Below are positions 1 to 8,001 of a stretch of DNA of 64,000 nucleotides, piece by piece (the first letter of the stretch is position 1; every line of letters starts with the position of its first letter). Position numbers and translations under genes: made by a program. Below the pieces are notes generated by a model that made no database searches, was not told the origin of the DNA, and saw only the letters and a program-made list of their open reading frames with translations. This stretch comes from Oscillospiraceae bacterium (lineage in GTDB: Bacteria > Bacillota > Clostridia > Oscillospirales > Ruminococcaceae), in the NCBI GenBank assembly GCA_015067025.1, contig SVNC01000005.1, positions 62,001 to 126,000 of the forward strand, written 5' to 3'.

Positions 1-297
1 ACTATAAACAAGGCTATAAGCGGTGCAATATTGCTTGATCTTTGCCTTGTTGTCGGTGAATTCGGTCATAATCACAGCGATGGTGATGTTGACGAAGCTA
101 CCATCCTTTCAATGAGTGTAGAGAAAAATAAGGGCTACATAGGCTGGTCCTGGAAGGGTAACGGCGGCGGTGTTGAATATCTTGATATCGCTAAGGACTG
201 GGCTGGCACAACGCTTTCATCAGACTGGGGCGAAGTTCTTATAAATGGTAAGAACGGTATAAGAGAAACCTCTAAGATATGCTCAGTATTTGAATAA
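1..297 (+). CDS. GH5 endo-beta-mannanase, C-terminal part (5' end outside window)
   Basis: The frame is open from the first base, so only the last 98 residues are present. The segment VVGEFGHNHSDGDVDEATI followed by GYIGWSWKGNGG and YLDIAKDWAG matches the end of the catalytic barrel of bacterial GH5 mannanases (subfamily 8 type). The Glu of GEFG is the expected nucleophile, and the Trp-rich GWSWKGN stretch lies in the substrate cleft. The enzyme would hydrolyse beta-1,4-mannan outside the cell. The protein stops soon after the barrel, with no dockerin or carbohydrate-binding module downstream, so any such module must be N-terminal. A terminator follows directly. Confidence 0.82.
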   Translation, partial: TINKAISGAILLDLCLVVGEFGHNHSDGDVDEATILSMSVEKNKGYIGWSWKGNGGGVEYLDIAKDWAGTTLSSDWGEVLINGKNGIRETSKICSVFE

Positions 298-305
298 TAA
301 TGTAG

Positions 306-337
306 AACACTCCGAATTTTGTAATCGGAGTGTTTTT
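306..337 (+). terminator. Intrinsic terminator after the GH5 gene
   Basis: AACACTCCGA pairs with TCGGAGTGTT and is followed by a T-run, nine bases after the mannanase stop codon. Confidence 0.85.
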
Positions 338-518
338 GTGTAATATGATTGTTTATTTTTACTTTTAATAAAGCGATAAAATATCTATACTTTGTGCAGT
401 TGACAGAAAACGGAAAATATATATCAAATATAGTTGTTTTTTCTCTGATAAAATGTTATAATTATAGTGTATGATTATGTCCAAAAGTGAAAGACTGCGG
501 AATTTTATGGAGATCAAT

Positions 519-1604
519 ATGAAGAAGATAATTATAATTGCGGTAATTATTTTAGCATTGCTTGTGGTAGGACTTATTGCAATCAATGTTGAGCCTCAGG
601 AAAATGAAGAGGCAGTTAAAGTCGGCGTCGTTTTAAATGGCTATAAGGATGATAAGAGCTGGAGTCAGTCCCATTATGACGGACTTCAGAAAACTGCGGA
701 AAAACTGGGTCTTAACATTACATACAAGGAATACGTAACAACAGATAATGTAGCGGCAGAGATACAGCAGTTTGTTGAAGACGGCTGTAAGATAATTGTT
801 GCTAATTCGGCTATTTATGGGGAAATGATAGAAGTGGCGGCAAAAAAATATCCCGAAGTGTATTTTTACCACGCTACAGGCGTTGGCGAAGGTAAGAATC
901 TGACATCCTATTTCGGAAGAATGTATCAGATGCGTTATCTTACAGGTATAGCGGCAGGACTTCAGACGAAAACAAACGAAATAGGCTATGTTGCGGCATT
1001 CCCGATACCGGAAGTAAACAGAGGCCTTAACGCTTTTACTTTAGGCGTGAAGAGCGTAAATCCCGATGCAAAGGTTTATGTAAGGTGGATAAATTCCTGG
1101 AATTCAGATGACGTAACTGCAAAGGTTACAGAAGAATTGCTTGGTGACCGTAATATTGACGTTCTTGCAATGCATACAGACTCGGTTGAGCCGCTGAGAA
1201 TTGCGAATGAAAAAAACGTAATGTCAATAGGCTATAATATAGATAATAGTTCGCTCTATCCTGATACCTATCTTACAGCAGCGGTATGGGACTGGGAAAA
1301 GTACTATACACCACATATACAGAAATGTCTTCAGGGAAAATTTGAGGGTGTAAACTGCTGGGAAAGCTCAGATACAGGCATTATAAGTATCGCACCTTTA
1401 TCTGATAAGGTACATAGTGATATTGAGAAGAAAATACAGCAGGAGCTTGAAAGACTGAATAGCGGAACGTTTGATGTCTTTTATGGTCCGATATATGATA
1501 ATGCGGGTAATCTTCGTATAGCTCAGGGTGAAAGTATGACTGATAATGCTATGCTTAATGAATTTGATTGGTATGTCGAGGGAGTAGTTATAGATGAAGA
1601 ATAA
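519..1604 (+). CDS. Membrane-anchored BMP/PnrA-family binding protein (first of two)
   Basis: A 361-residue protein with one N-terminal hydrophobic segment (about residues 3-22) and then a periplasmic-binding fold of the Bmp/PnrA family (KVGVVLNGYKDDKSW, TSYFGRMYQMRYLTGIAAG, EVNRGLNAFTLGVKSVNP). Members normally bind nucleosides and are lipoproteins of ABC importers. Here there is no lipobox Cys, so the hydrophobic segment should act as an anchor, and no permease or ATPase gene is nearby. I chose the ATG at 519 because GGAG lies a suitable distance upstream; an in-frame ATG at 471 lacks a good site. The end overlaps the next gene by 11 bases. The context suggests a sensory co-receptor rather than a transporter part; the ligand is unknown. 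Confidence 0.85.
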   Translation: MKKIIIIAVIILALLVVGLIAINVEPQENEEAVKVGVVLNGYKDDKSWSQSHYDGLQKTAEKLGLNITYKEYVTTDNVAAEIQQFVEDGCKIIVANSAIYGEMIEVAAKKYPEVYFYHATGVGEGKNLTSYFGRMYQMRYLTGIAAGLQTKTNEIGYVAAFPIPEVNRGLNAFTLGVKSVNPDAKVYVRWINSWNSDDVTAKVTEELLGDRNIDVLAMHTDSVEPLRIANEKNVMSIGYNIDNSSLYPDTYLTAAVWDWEKYYTPHIQKCLQGKFEGVNCWESSDTGIISIAPLSDKVHSDIEKKIQQELERLNSGTFDVFYGPIYDNAGNLRIAQGESMTDNAMLNEFDWYVEGVVIDEE

Positions 1605-2697
1605 TCAACTGACACAGCGTATTCTGCTGATAGCTGCGGCTGCTGTGCTTGTTATGATATTTGCGGTGATCATCTTTGCCGGATTTGATACAAGAAGCAC
1701 TTTCAAGGTAGGTCTTATACTCACCGGGAAAACAACTGACACAGGATGGAACGGCAGCCACTATAACGGAGTTATTTCTGCCTGTGAAAAGCTTAAAACA
1801 GAGCTTATTGTAAAGGAAGATATTGCAGAGGGTACAGGAGATTGTGAAAAGGCTATTCACGAGCTTGCCAAAAGCGGCGTTAAGATGATAATCCTTTCAA
1901 GCTATGCTTATCCTCCTGAAGTTAAGGAAGTAATAAGCAGCTATCCCGATATTGCGTTTTACGGAATAAGCTCCGATTACAATGCGGAAAATATGACCTC
2001 TTATTTTGGCAGAATGTATCAGGCAAGATACCTTGCAGGAATTATCGCGGGTATGCAGACAAAGACAAATTCTGTAGGATATGTAGCGGCAATGCCAAAC
2101 AGCGAAGTAAACAGAGGTATCAATGCGTTTACTCTTGGCGTAAAAAGTGTAAATCCTGAGGCGATGGTTTATGTAAGCTGGACAAATTCCTGGGATGATG
2201 CTGAAAAAGAAATAGCCCTTGCAAAAAAGCTTATTGAAAATAAGAACGTTGACGTGATGACGTACCATCAGAATCAGCATAACGTTGCAAAAGCAGCAGA
2301 TGAAGCAGGAGTATTCTCTATAGGTTACAATCAGGCTACAGAGGGTCTTTCCGAAAAGTATCTTACAGCAGCAGTATGGAACTGGGATGAGCTTTATTAT
2401 CAGATAATAAGAGAATACGTTCAGGGCAAGCCTAATTCCGTAAAGCAGAGATGGCTCGGAATAGAAAGCGGGGCTGTAGGACTTGCAGAGCTTTCTTCTA
2501 TAGCAGACGAAGATACGGTAAGAATATATGAAGAGGAAAAAAACAGGTTACTTACATCAGGCGATGAAATATTCGCAGGTGAAATTTACGACAATAACGG
2601 TACAAAGCGTTGCAGTGACGGAGAAAGACTCAGCGATGAAACATTGCTCACAGAAATGAGCTGGTATGTTGACGGAGTAGTTGTTTATGAAGATTAA
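1594..2697 (+). CDS. Membrane-anchored BMP/PnrA-family binding protein (second of two)
   Basis: A 367-residue paralogue of the preceding protein with the same plan: a hydrophobic anchor at about residues 9-29, no lipobox Cys, then a BMP domain. The central block (TSYFGRMYQARYLAGIIAG, KTNSVGYVAAMPNSEVNRG, LGVKSVNPEAMVYVSW) is nearly identical to the first copy, while the N- and C-terminal thirds differ. This suggests a tandem duplication followed by divergence, perhaps in ligand preference. The ATG at 1594 lies inside the end of the first gene, with GGGAG nine bases upstream. The gene overlaps the start of the kinase gene, so the three are very likely translationally coupled. Confidence 0.85.
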   Translation: MKNNQLTQRILLIAAAAVLVMIFAVIIFAGFDTRSTFKVGLILTGKTTDTGWNGSHYNGVISACEKLKTELIVKEDIAEGTGDCEKAIHELAKSGVKMIILSSYAYPPEVKEVISSYPDIAFYGISSDYNAENMTSYFGRMYQARYLAGIIAGMQTKTNSVGYVAAMPNSEVNRGINAFTLGVKSVNPEAMVYVSWTNSWDDAEKEIALAKKLIENKNVDVMTYHQNQHNVAKAADEAGVFSIGYNQATEGLSEKYLTAAVWNWDELYYQIIREYVQGKPNSVKQRWLGIESGAVGLAELSSIADEDTVRIYEEEKNRLLTSGDEIFAGEIYDNNGTKRCSDGERLSDETLLTEMSWYVDGVVVYED

Positions 2698-5227
2698 AAA
2701 GAATAAAATCAAACGGCTCAGAAATGCCGTCCTTGTTATCGTGGCAGGCTTTGCCGTGCTTGGTATCGTATGCGGCATAATGTGGGTAAAGCTACAGGAG
2801 ATAACCAGAAGTCAGGTAGTGAGCCACGTGTCAGGTTACAGCACTATGATGTCGAAAATGATTGATTCCAGCTTTAAAGAGGAGCTTGATATCCTTACTG
2901 ATATAACGGATTTCATAGATATAGAAACCGGAGAATTCAGTGATGTCTTTGATAATACGGAGGGCATATCTTACGGTGTAGTCCGTATAAATGGTGAACC
3001 CACCTACGGAGAAAAGCTTGACTTTTCTGAGTTCAGCGGGTTCTTCCAGTCGCTTCACGGAAATTCGGCAGTCAGTGTAAGCGGAGATAAGGTGCTTTTT
3101 ACAGTTCCTGTTTACAGCGGTGCAAATGTAAAGTACGTGCTTTATAAGCTCTATGATGGTAACGTGCTCAGCGAAAAGATGGATCTTATCTGTTATGGCG
3201 GTATTGGTGAGTGTATGCTTATTGACTCCAACGGAAAGATCATTCTTCGTTCAAGAGGAAGTAAAACAGAACTTGATTACTTTTTAGCTCCCGTAAATTC
3301 TTCCGCTATAGAGGATATCAGAAACAGTATGAACATAAATATTTCTGCGGCGTCTTATAACAACACTAACGATGTGGTTATTTTTGCTTCAGAAACAAGC
3401 TACGCAGGACTTTACGTGCTGGGCTTTGTACCATCGGTTGCACCGGCAGGTGATATTTCGCTGATAGTACCCTTGATCCTCTGGTCCTTCGGTCTTTTAT
3501 GGTTACTTCTTGTTATCGTCACTATTTACCTTATAGGTGCAGAGCATAAGGCACAGCAGAGCGACAGACTCCGTCAGGAAAAGATAATGGCGGAAAATGC
3601 AAACCGTGCAAAGAGTGACTTCCTTGCTAATATGTCGCACGAAATAAGAACGCCTATCAATGCAGTTATCGGTATGAATGAAATGATACTGCGTGAAAGT
3701 AAAGATAAACACGTTTTAGAATATGCGTCCAATATTGATAGTGCCAGCCATAATCTGTTGTCAATCATAAATGATATACTTGATTTTTCTAAGATTGAAT
3801 CGGGTAAGTTGAATATTGATGAACACGAATACAGGCTTGACGTACTGCTTCACGATGTTCGCAATATGGTGCATCTTCGTGCAGAACAGAAGGGTTTACA
3901 GTTTGTTATTGATGTGGACGAATCTCTTCCCAATCGACTTTGCGGAGACGATATAAGAATAAGGCAGGTGATTATAAATCTGCTCAGCAATGCCGTAAAG
4001 TATACACATAAGGGTACAGTAACTCTTAGCGTAAGTGGTAGTCAGGAGTTTTCTGATGATAGCCTTAATCTTAAAATAGCTGTTTCAGATACAGGTATAG
4101 GCATAAGCGAAGAAGATAAGACAAAGCTGTTCCAGAATTTCAGTCGATTTGATCTTACAACAAACAGAAATATTGAAGGCACAGGACTTGGTCTTGCAAT
4201 TACACAGCGTCTTGTTTCCTTGATGGGCGGCAATATAGAGGTCGAAAGTAAAAAGGGTAAAGGCTCTACCTTTACAGTAGCTATTTCCCAGAAAATAATT
4301 GATACAGAAAAAATAGGCAGTATCTTCTGGAACAACGATGATCAGCAGGTAGAATATCGGTACATAAACGTATTTACCGCTCCCGATGCCCGTGTGCTTG
4401 CAGTAGATGACAACAAGATGAATCTTCTTGTTGTGGAAAATCTGCTTAAGACAACAAAGGTAAAACTAACTACGTGTATGAGTGGTGAAGAAGCGTTAGA
4501 GCTTGTACAGAATAATAAGTATGATATTATACTGCTTGACCATATGATGCCCCATATGGATGGTATCGAGACTCTGAAGCATATGAAATCAATGCTTGCC
4601 AATATGAGCAGAGAAGCGGCAATAATTGCACTTACCGCAAATGCCGTTTCGGGAGTTAAAGAGATGTACCTTTCTGAAGGCTTTGATGATTATATGAGCA
4701 AGCCAATAGACAGCAGACGTCTTGAAGAGCTGCTTGCTAAGTATTTACCGCCTGAAAAGGTAATCTATACTGAAGTAGTTAATGAAGCATTGCAGGATGC
4801 TTCGATTTGTCCTGTTGCACAGGAAGAAAAAGACGAAATGGCAGAGGAACTTGCCGAACAGCCTCTTTTTGATACAGCACTCGGTATAAAATATTGTGCT
4901 GATAGTGAAGAAATGTACGTCGAAATACTTTCTATCTTCTGCGAAATGCAGCAGGAAAAGATTGAAGAGCTTAACGGATTTGTTGAAAATGAGGACTGGA
5001 ACAACTACACAGTCAGCATACACGGACTTAAATCCAACTCTCTTAATATCGGTGGTAAGAGGCTTTCAGCACTTTGTCTAAGACTCGAACAAGCGGGTAA
5101 AGCAATAAAAGCAGGCGATAACGTTAGCGAAAAAATAAATTTCATAAAGGAAAATCACGGTGATGCTATAGAGCTGCTGAATGAAACGGTAGCTGTTGCA
5201 AGGGAGTATCTTGAAGAAAAGGAGTAA
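2687..5227 (+). CDS. Hybrid sensor histidine kinase (HisKA-HATPase-REC-HPt)
   Basis: About 846 residues. TM1 is at roughly 12-35, followed by an extracytoplasmic domain of about 220 residues and TM2 at about 259-285. The HisKA motif NMSHEIRTP has the phosphoacceptor His near 318. The HATPase domain shows LSNAVKY, DTGIGI and GTGLGL. A receiver domain has its Asp near 618 (ILLDHMMPHMDG), and a C-terminal HPt domain has SIHGLKS with His near 779. The whole His-Asp-His relay is therefore in one chain, with the final phosphate able to pass to the adjacent double-receiver protein. The start is set at ATG 2687 (a TTG at 2681 is also in frame), overlapping the upstream BMP gene. The sensor domain was not assigned to a family; the operon suggests it reads the BMP proteins. 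Confidence 0.92.
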   Translation: MKIKKNKIKRLRNAVLVIVAGFAVLGIVCGIMWVKLQEITRSQVVSHVSGYSTMMSKMIDSSFKEELDILTDITDFIDIETGEFSDVFDNTEGISYGVVRINGEPTYGEKLDFSEFSGFFQSLHGNSAVSVSGDKVLFTVPVYSGANVKYVLYKLYDGNVLSEKMDLICYGGIGECMLIDSNGKIILRSRGSKTELDYFLAPVNSSAIEDIRNSMNINISAASYNNTNDVVIFASETSYAGLYVLGFVPSVAPAGDISLIVPLILWSFGLLWLLLVIVTIYLIGAEHKAQQSDRLRQEKIMAENANRAKSDFLANMSHEIRTPINAVIGMNEMILRESKDKHVLEYASNIDSASHNLLSIINDILDFSKIESGKLNIDEHEYRLDVLLHDVRNMVHLRAEQKGLQFVIDVDESLPNRLCGDDIRIRQVIINLLSNAVKYTHKGTVTLSVSGSQEFSDDSLNLKIAVSDTGIGISEEDKTKLFQNFSRFDLTTNRNIEGTGLGLAITQRLVSLMGGNIEVESKKGKGSTFTVAISQKIIDTEKIGSIFWNNDDQQVEYRYINVFTAPDARVLAVDDNKMNLLVVENLLKTTKVKLTTCMSGEEALELVQNNKYDIILLDHMMPHMDGIETLKHMKSMLANMSREAAIIALTANAVSGVKEMYLSEGFDDYMSKPIDSRRLEELLAKYLPPEKVIYTEVVNEALQDASICPVAQEEKDEMAEELAEQPLFDTALGIKYCADSEEMYVEILSIFCEMQQEKIEELNGFVENEDWNNYTVSIHGLKSNSLNIGGKRLSALCLRLEQAGKAIKAGDNVSEKINFIKENHGDAIELLNETVAVAREYLEEKE

Positions 5228-5233
5228 TGCAAA

Positions 5234-6673
5234 ATGGAAAGCAATAAAAATAGCATACAGGGACTTAAAATTCTTTCTCTTGATGACAACGCTATTGATA
5301 ATGGAATTTTAACTGAATTACTTAAAGATACAGGTGCAACGCTTCAGACAACGTCTTCTGTTGTAGAAGCTTATGAGCTTATTGAGGAAAACAAATATGA
5401 TGTTTTGCTTATAGATCATATGATGCCGGAAAGTGATGGTATAACAGTACTTAAACGAATTCGTGAGCTTCACTTATGCGATAATAGTCCGATAATAGCT
5501 GTAACAGGTAATAATATTTCCTCGGCAAGAGCCAATTATCTTAATGCGGGATTTGCGGATTACATTGCAAAGCCGATAAACAAGGATGTGCTTATCAGGT
5601 CGATTAGTCGTAGCCTAAATACAAAATCCGAGGACGCTATTGACGATGACAAGCAAAGAATACTTATTATAGATGACAATCAAATGAATCTTCTTCTTGC
5701 AAGAAAGATATTATCGGAAGAGTATAACGTAAGCGTGGTTTCTTCGGCAAAGGCAGGACTTATATTTTTAGAAGAAACCATACCCGATATGATTTTACTT
5801 GATCTTCATATGCCCGGTATCGACGGATTTCAGTTCCTTGAAATAATAAATCAGGATGATAGATATAAGGATATTCCGATAATCTGCCTTACGGCGGACG
5901 ATGATCACGATTCTGAGCTCAGATGCTTTGAGCTTGGAGCTCTTGATTTTATCACAAAGCCTTTTATTGCAGAAATAATGCGAAGAAGAGTGGAGCGGAT
6001 ACTGGAGCTCAGCAGACTTCAGCACGATCTTCAGTTAGAGGTTGAAAAGAAGACGGAAAAGCTTCACAAACATACAAAGAAACTTGAAAGAATGACAGAT
6101 GAAGTAATGTTTACTCTTGCAAGTACCATAGATGCTAAGGATAAGTATACAAACGGTCATTCGGTACGTGTAGCAGAGTATTCAAGGCTTATTGCAAAAA
6201 TGCTCAATATGTCTGGGCAGGAGCAGGATGATATCTATCGTATGGGACTTCTGCACGATATAGGAAAAATCGGTGTTCCGGATGAAATAATCAACAAAAC
6301 TTCACGTCTTACAGATGAAGAATATGCGGTTATCAAGATGCATCCTATAATAGGTGCGGAGATACTTGGCAATATGTCAGAACTGCCTGATATAGCAATA
6401 GGTGCAAAGTATCATCATGAGCGTTATGACGGAAGAGGATATCCCGAAGGACTTTCAGGCGAGAACATACCTCTTGTTGCGAGAATAATTGGTGTTGCTG
6501 ATGCTTATGACGCTATGACTTCAAACAGAAGCTATCGCGAGGTAATGCCTCAGGAAAAGGTAAGAGATGAGATAGTAAAGGGTAAGGGTACACAGTTTGA
6601 CCCTGTATTCTCAGAAATTATGCTTAAAATAATTGATGATGATAAGCAATACGATCTCAGAGAGAAGAAATAA
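5234..6673 (+). CDS. Response regulator REC-REC-HD-GYP, c-di-GMP phosphodiesterase
   Basis: 479 residues. REC1 (about 11-128) has Asp61 in LLIDHMMPESDG; REC2 (about 141-265) has Asp190 in LLDLHMPGIDG and KPF. A helical linker leads into an HD-GYP domain (about 290-470) with GHSVRVAEYS, LLHDIGKIGVPD, HHERYDGRGYP and VADAYDAMTSNRSYR, so the metal-binding His/Asp set and the GYP motif are present. It should hydrolyse cyclic di-GMP in response to phosphorylation. It begins six bases after the kinase stop and is the last gene of the operon. REC1 closely resembles the kinase's own receiver (DHMMP in both), which hints at a shared HPt donor. Confidence 0.92.
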   Translation: MESNKNSIQGLKILSLDDNAIDNGILTELLKDTGATLQTTSSVVEAYELIEENKYDVLLIDHMMPESDGITVLKRIRELHLCDNSPIIAVTGNNISSARANYLNAGFADYIAKPINKDVLIRSISRSLNTKSEDAIDDDKQRILIIDDNQMNLLLARKILSEEYNVSVVSSAKAGLIFLEETIPDMILLDLHMPGIDGFQFLEIINQDDRYKDIPIICLTADDDHDSELRCFELGALDFITKPFIAEIMRRRVERILELSRLQHDLQLEVEKKTEKLHKHTKKLERMTDEVMFTLASTIDAKDKYTNGHSVRVAEYSRLIAKMLNMSGQEQDDIYRMGLLHDIGKIGVPDEIINKTSRLTDEEYAVIKMHPIIGAEILGNMSELPDIAIGAKYHHERYDGRGYPEGLSGENIPLVARIIGVADAYDAMTSNRSYREVMPQEKVRDEIVKGKGTQFDPVFSEIMLKIIDDDKQYDLREKK

Positions 6674-6678
6674 AAAAG

Positions 6679-6711
6679 AACCACATTTGTCATTAAAGAC
6701 AAATGTGGTTT
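6679..6711 (+). terminator. Terminator of the BMP-kinase-HD-GYP operon
   Basis: AACCACATTTGTC and GACAAATGTGGTT form a 13-bp stem followed by T-rich sequence, just after the HD-GYP stop codon. Confidence 0.88.
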
Positions 6712-6747
6712 TATATATTCAGACTTGATTTCTGTATAAAGTAAAAG

Positions 6748-6767
6748 AGAGTCGCAAAAGCGACTCT
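6748..6767 (+). repeat. Isolated perfect hairpin
   Basis: AGAGTCGC-AAAA-GCGACTCT forms an 8-bp perfect stem followed by an AT-rich run (TATAATTTTATTTA). It could be a second, weaker terminator. A similar GAGTCGCAAAGGC string occurs on the minus strand at the end of the D-lactate-dehydrogenase-like gene near 33430-33445. Confidence 0.5.
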
Positions 6768-6798
6768 ATAATTTTATTTATATCCCGTCTATATAAAT

Positions 6799-6813
6799 CA
6801 CGGCGAGGCCGTG
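6799..6813. repeat. Short hairpin preceding the hairpin array
   Basis: CACGGC-GAG-GCCGTG is a perfect 6-bp stem about 36 bases before the main array and may be a separate unit of the same element. Confidence 0.5.
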
Positions 6814-6849
6814 CATATTGTCTATTCTTCATGTGCAGTTTCAAATGAA

Positions 6850-7003
6850 ATCGTGCTACGCACGATGAAATCCTCGCACTGCTCGGATGAAATCTGCTCC
6901 GCAGATGAAATTAAATCCACCCATCCGCCGTCGAGGCGGATTTCATCTCCGCAGGAGATTTCATCGTCGAAGACGATTTCACCCACCCGAAAGGGTGGAT
7001 TTA
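6850..7003. repeat. Array of short hairpins separated by GAA, then TTC
   Basis: Six short units have the form ATx...xAT (6850-6866, 6870-6888, 6892-6906, 6923-6941, 6945-6959, 6963-6977), plus CCACCC-GAAA-GGGTGG at 6983-6998. Units are separated by exactly GAA in the first half and exactly TTC in the second half, so the array reverses polarity at its centre. Arm sequences differ from unit to unit, yet each arm still pairs, except the second unit, which is degenerate. An 11-base arm (6912-6922) pairs with 6993-7003 and encloses the last three complete units. The block is more GC-rich than its surroundings. It resembles an intergenic repeat family rather than a gene; I do not know a name for it. 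Confidence 0.75.
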
Positions 7004-7009
7004 GTTGAA

Positions 7010-7037
7010 AAAAGCTCATCTTACGATGAGCTTTTTT
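7010..7037 (-). terminator. Terminator downstream of tRNA-Leu
   Basis: AAGCTCATC-TTAC-GATGAGCTT is flanked by A- and T-runs, so it can work in both directions. On the minus strand it lies just past the tRNA 3' end. Confidence 0.8.
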
Positions 7038-7038
7038 C

Positions 7039-7125
7039 TGGTGCGGGGGAAGGGACTTGAACCCTCACGCCAATACTGACACAAGCACCTCAAGCTTGCC
7101 TGTCTGCCGATTCCAGCACCCCCGC
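7039..7125 (-). tRNA. tRNA-Leu (anticodon GAG)
   Basis: Reading the minus strand, the acceptor GCGGGGG (7125-7119) pairs with CCCCCGC and is followed by the discriminator A and an encoded CCA. The anticodon stem CAAGC/GCTTG encloses the loop TTGAGGT, giving anticodon GAG for CUC/CUU leucine codons. A long variable arm and the GGTTCAAGTCC T-loop are as expected for a class II tRNA. Total 87 bases including CCA. Confidence 0.93.
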
Positions 7126-7202
7126 AAATCAGCATAATCTATTATATCAGATAAACTTCCGTTTGTCAATACTTTTTTTAAAAATTATGCTATTTTTTAA
7201 AA

Positions 7203-7667
7203 TTATCTGTTTCTTTCCTTTAAAGCTCTGTCGATAGTTCTCTTTGCATCTCTCTGTGCTATAGAATCTCTCTTATCATGGAGCTTTTTACCCTTGCAAA
7301 GTCCCACCTGTACCTTGACTCTGCTACCTTTGAAATATACCGAAATAGGTATAAGAGTAAGTCCGCCCTGCTTTACCTGACCGAGCAGCTTCATAATTTC
7401 CCTTTTGTGCATAAGCAGCTTTCTTTCACGAAGGGGATCCTTATTGAAAATGTTGCCCTTTTCGTAAGGGGATATATGCATCTGCTTTATGAAGGCTTCG
7501 CCCTCTTCAATTGCAATCCAGCTGTCCTTTAAATTCAGTCCTCCGTCACGGATGGACTTAACCTCTGTGCCGGTAAGCTCTATTCCGGCTTCGTAGCTTT
7601 CAAGTATAAAATAGTCGTGTCTTGCCTTGCGATTCTCTGCAATAGTCTTTAATGATGTCTTGTCCAA
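7203..7667 (-). CDS. smpB: SsrA-binding protein SmpB
   Basis: 154 residues, the usual family length. SmpB binds tmRNA and delivers it to stalled ribosomes for trans-translation. Typical features are the N-terminal [10 protein letters not shown], the core [13 protein letters not shown] and ISPYEKGN, and the basic C-terminal tail [19 protein letters not shown], which enters the mRNA channel. The start appears to be TTG at 7667: AAAGGA lies about nine bases upstream, and the frame is closed by a stop just before. No tmRNA gene was seen in the window. It lies downstream of its own AT-rich upstream region and is followed by tRNA-Leu on the same strand. Confidence 0.95.
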   Translation of the reverse strand: MDKTSLKTIAENRKARHDYFILESYEAGIELTGTEVKSIRDGGLNLKDSWIAIEEGEAFIKQMHISPYEKGNIFNKDPLRERKLLMHKREIMKLLGQVKQGGLTLIPISVYFKGSRVKVQVGLCKGKKLHDKRDSIAQRDAKRTIDRALKERNR

Positions 7668-7879
7668 GCTCCGTCATCCTTTCCATTTTGTCTCTTTGTC
7701 TGTCATTTTTCTTACTTTAATATTGTACTATACTTTTATGAAATAAGCAAGCAAAATTTCAGATTTTAAGAATTTTGCAATATTTTTTTTAAAACTTGCG
7801 AAATTTAAGTAGATTTTGATAAAAAATTGTCATTTTTCAAGTTTTTGCAAGTTTTTTTGAAAAATTTTAATTTACCTAT

Positions 7880-7908
7880 TGCAAAATGAAGTTATCTGTG
7901 CTATAATT
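7880..7908 (+). promoter_or_regulatory. Promoter of gdhA
   Basis: TTGCAA, 17 bases, then TATAAT in the very AT-rich 7668-8001 interval. This gives a leader of roughly 85 bases before the gdhA start. Apart from this promoter I see only A/T tracts in the interval. Confidence 0.65.
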
Positions 7909-8001
7909 TTTTTGTAATTTTTAAAAAATAACGGCAAAGGCTCAAAGCATTGCATTTATGCGATGAATGGGGTTTGCCAACAAATCAGGAGGATTATAAC
8001 C

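Noticed and set aside
6850-7003. CRISPR array
   Set aside because: Units are 15-19 bases, self-complementary and separated by only three bases; there are no spacers and no cas genes.
6811-7019. Open reading frames of 65 codons on both strands across the hairpin array
   Set aside because: Both frames are produced by the palindromic repeats; no ribosome site and no protein-like sequence.
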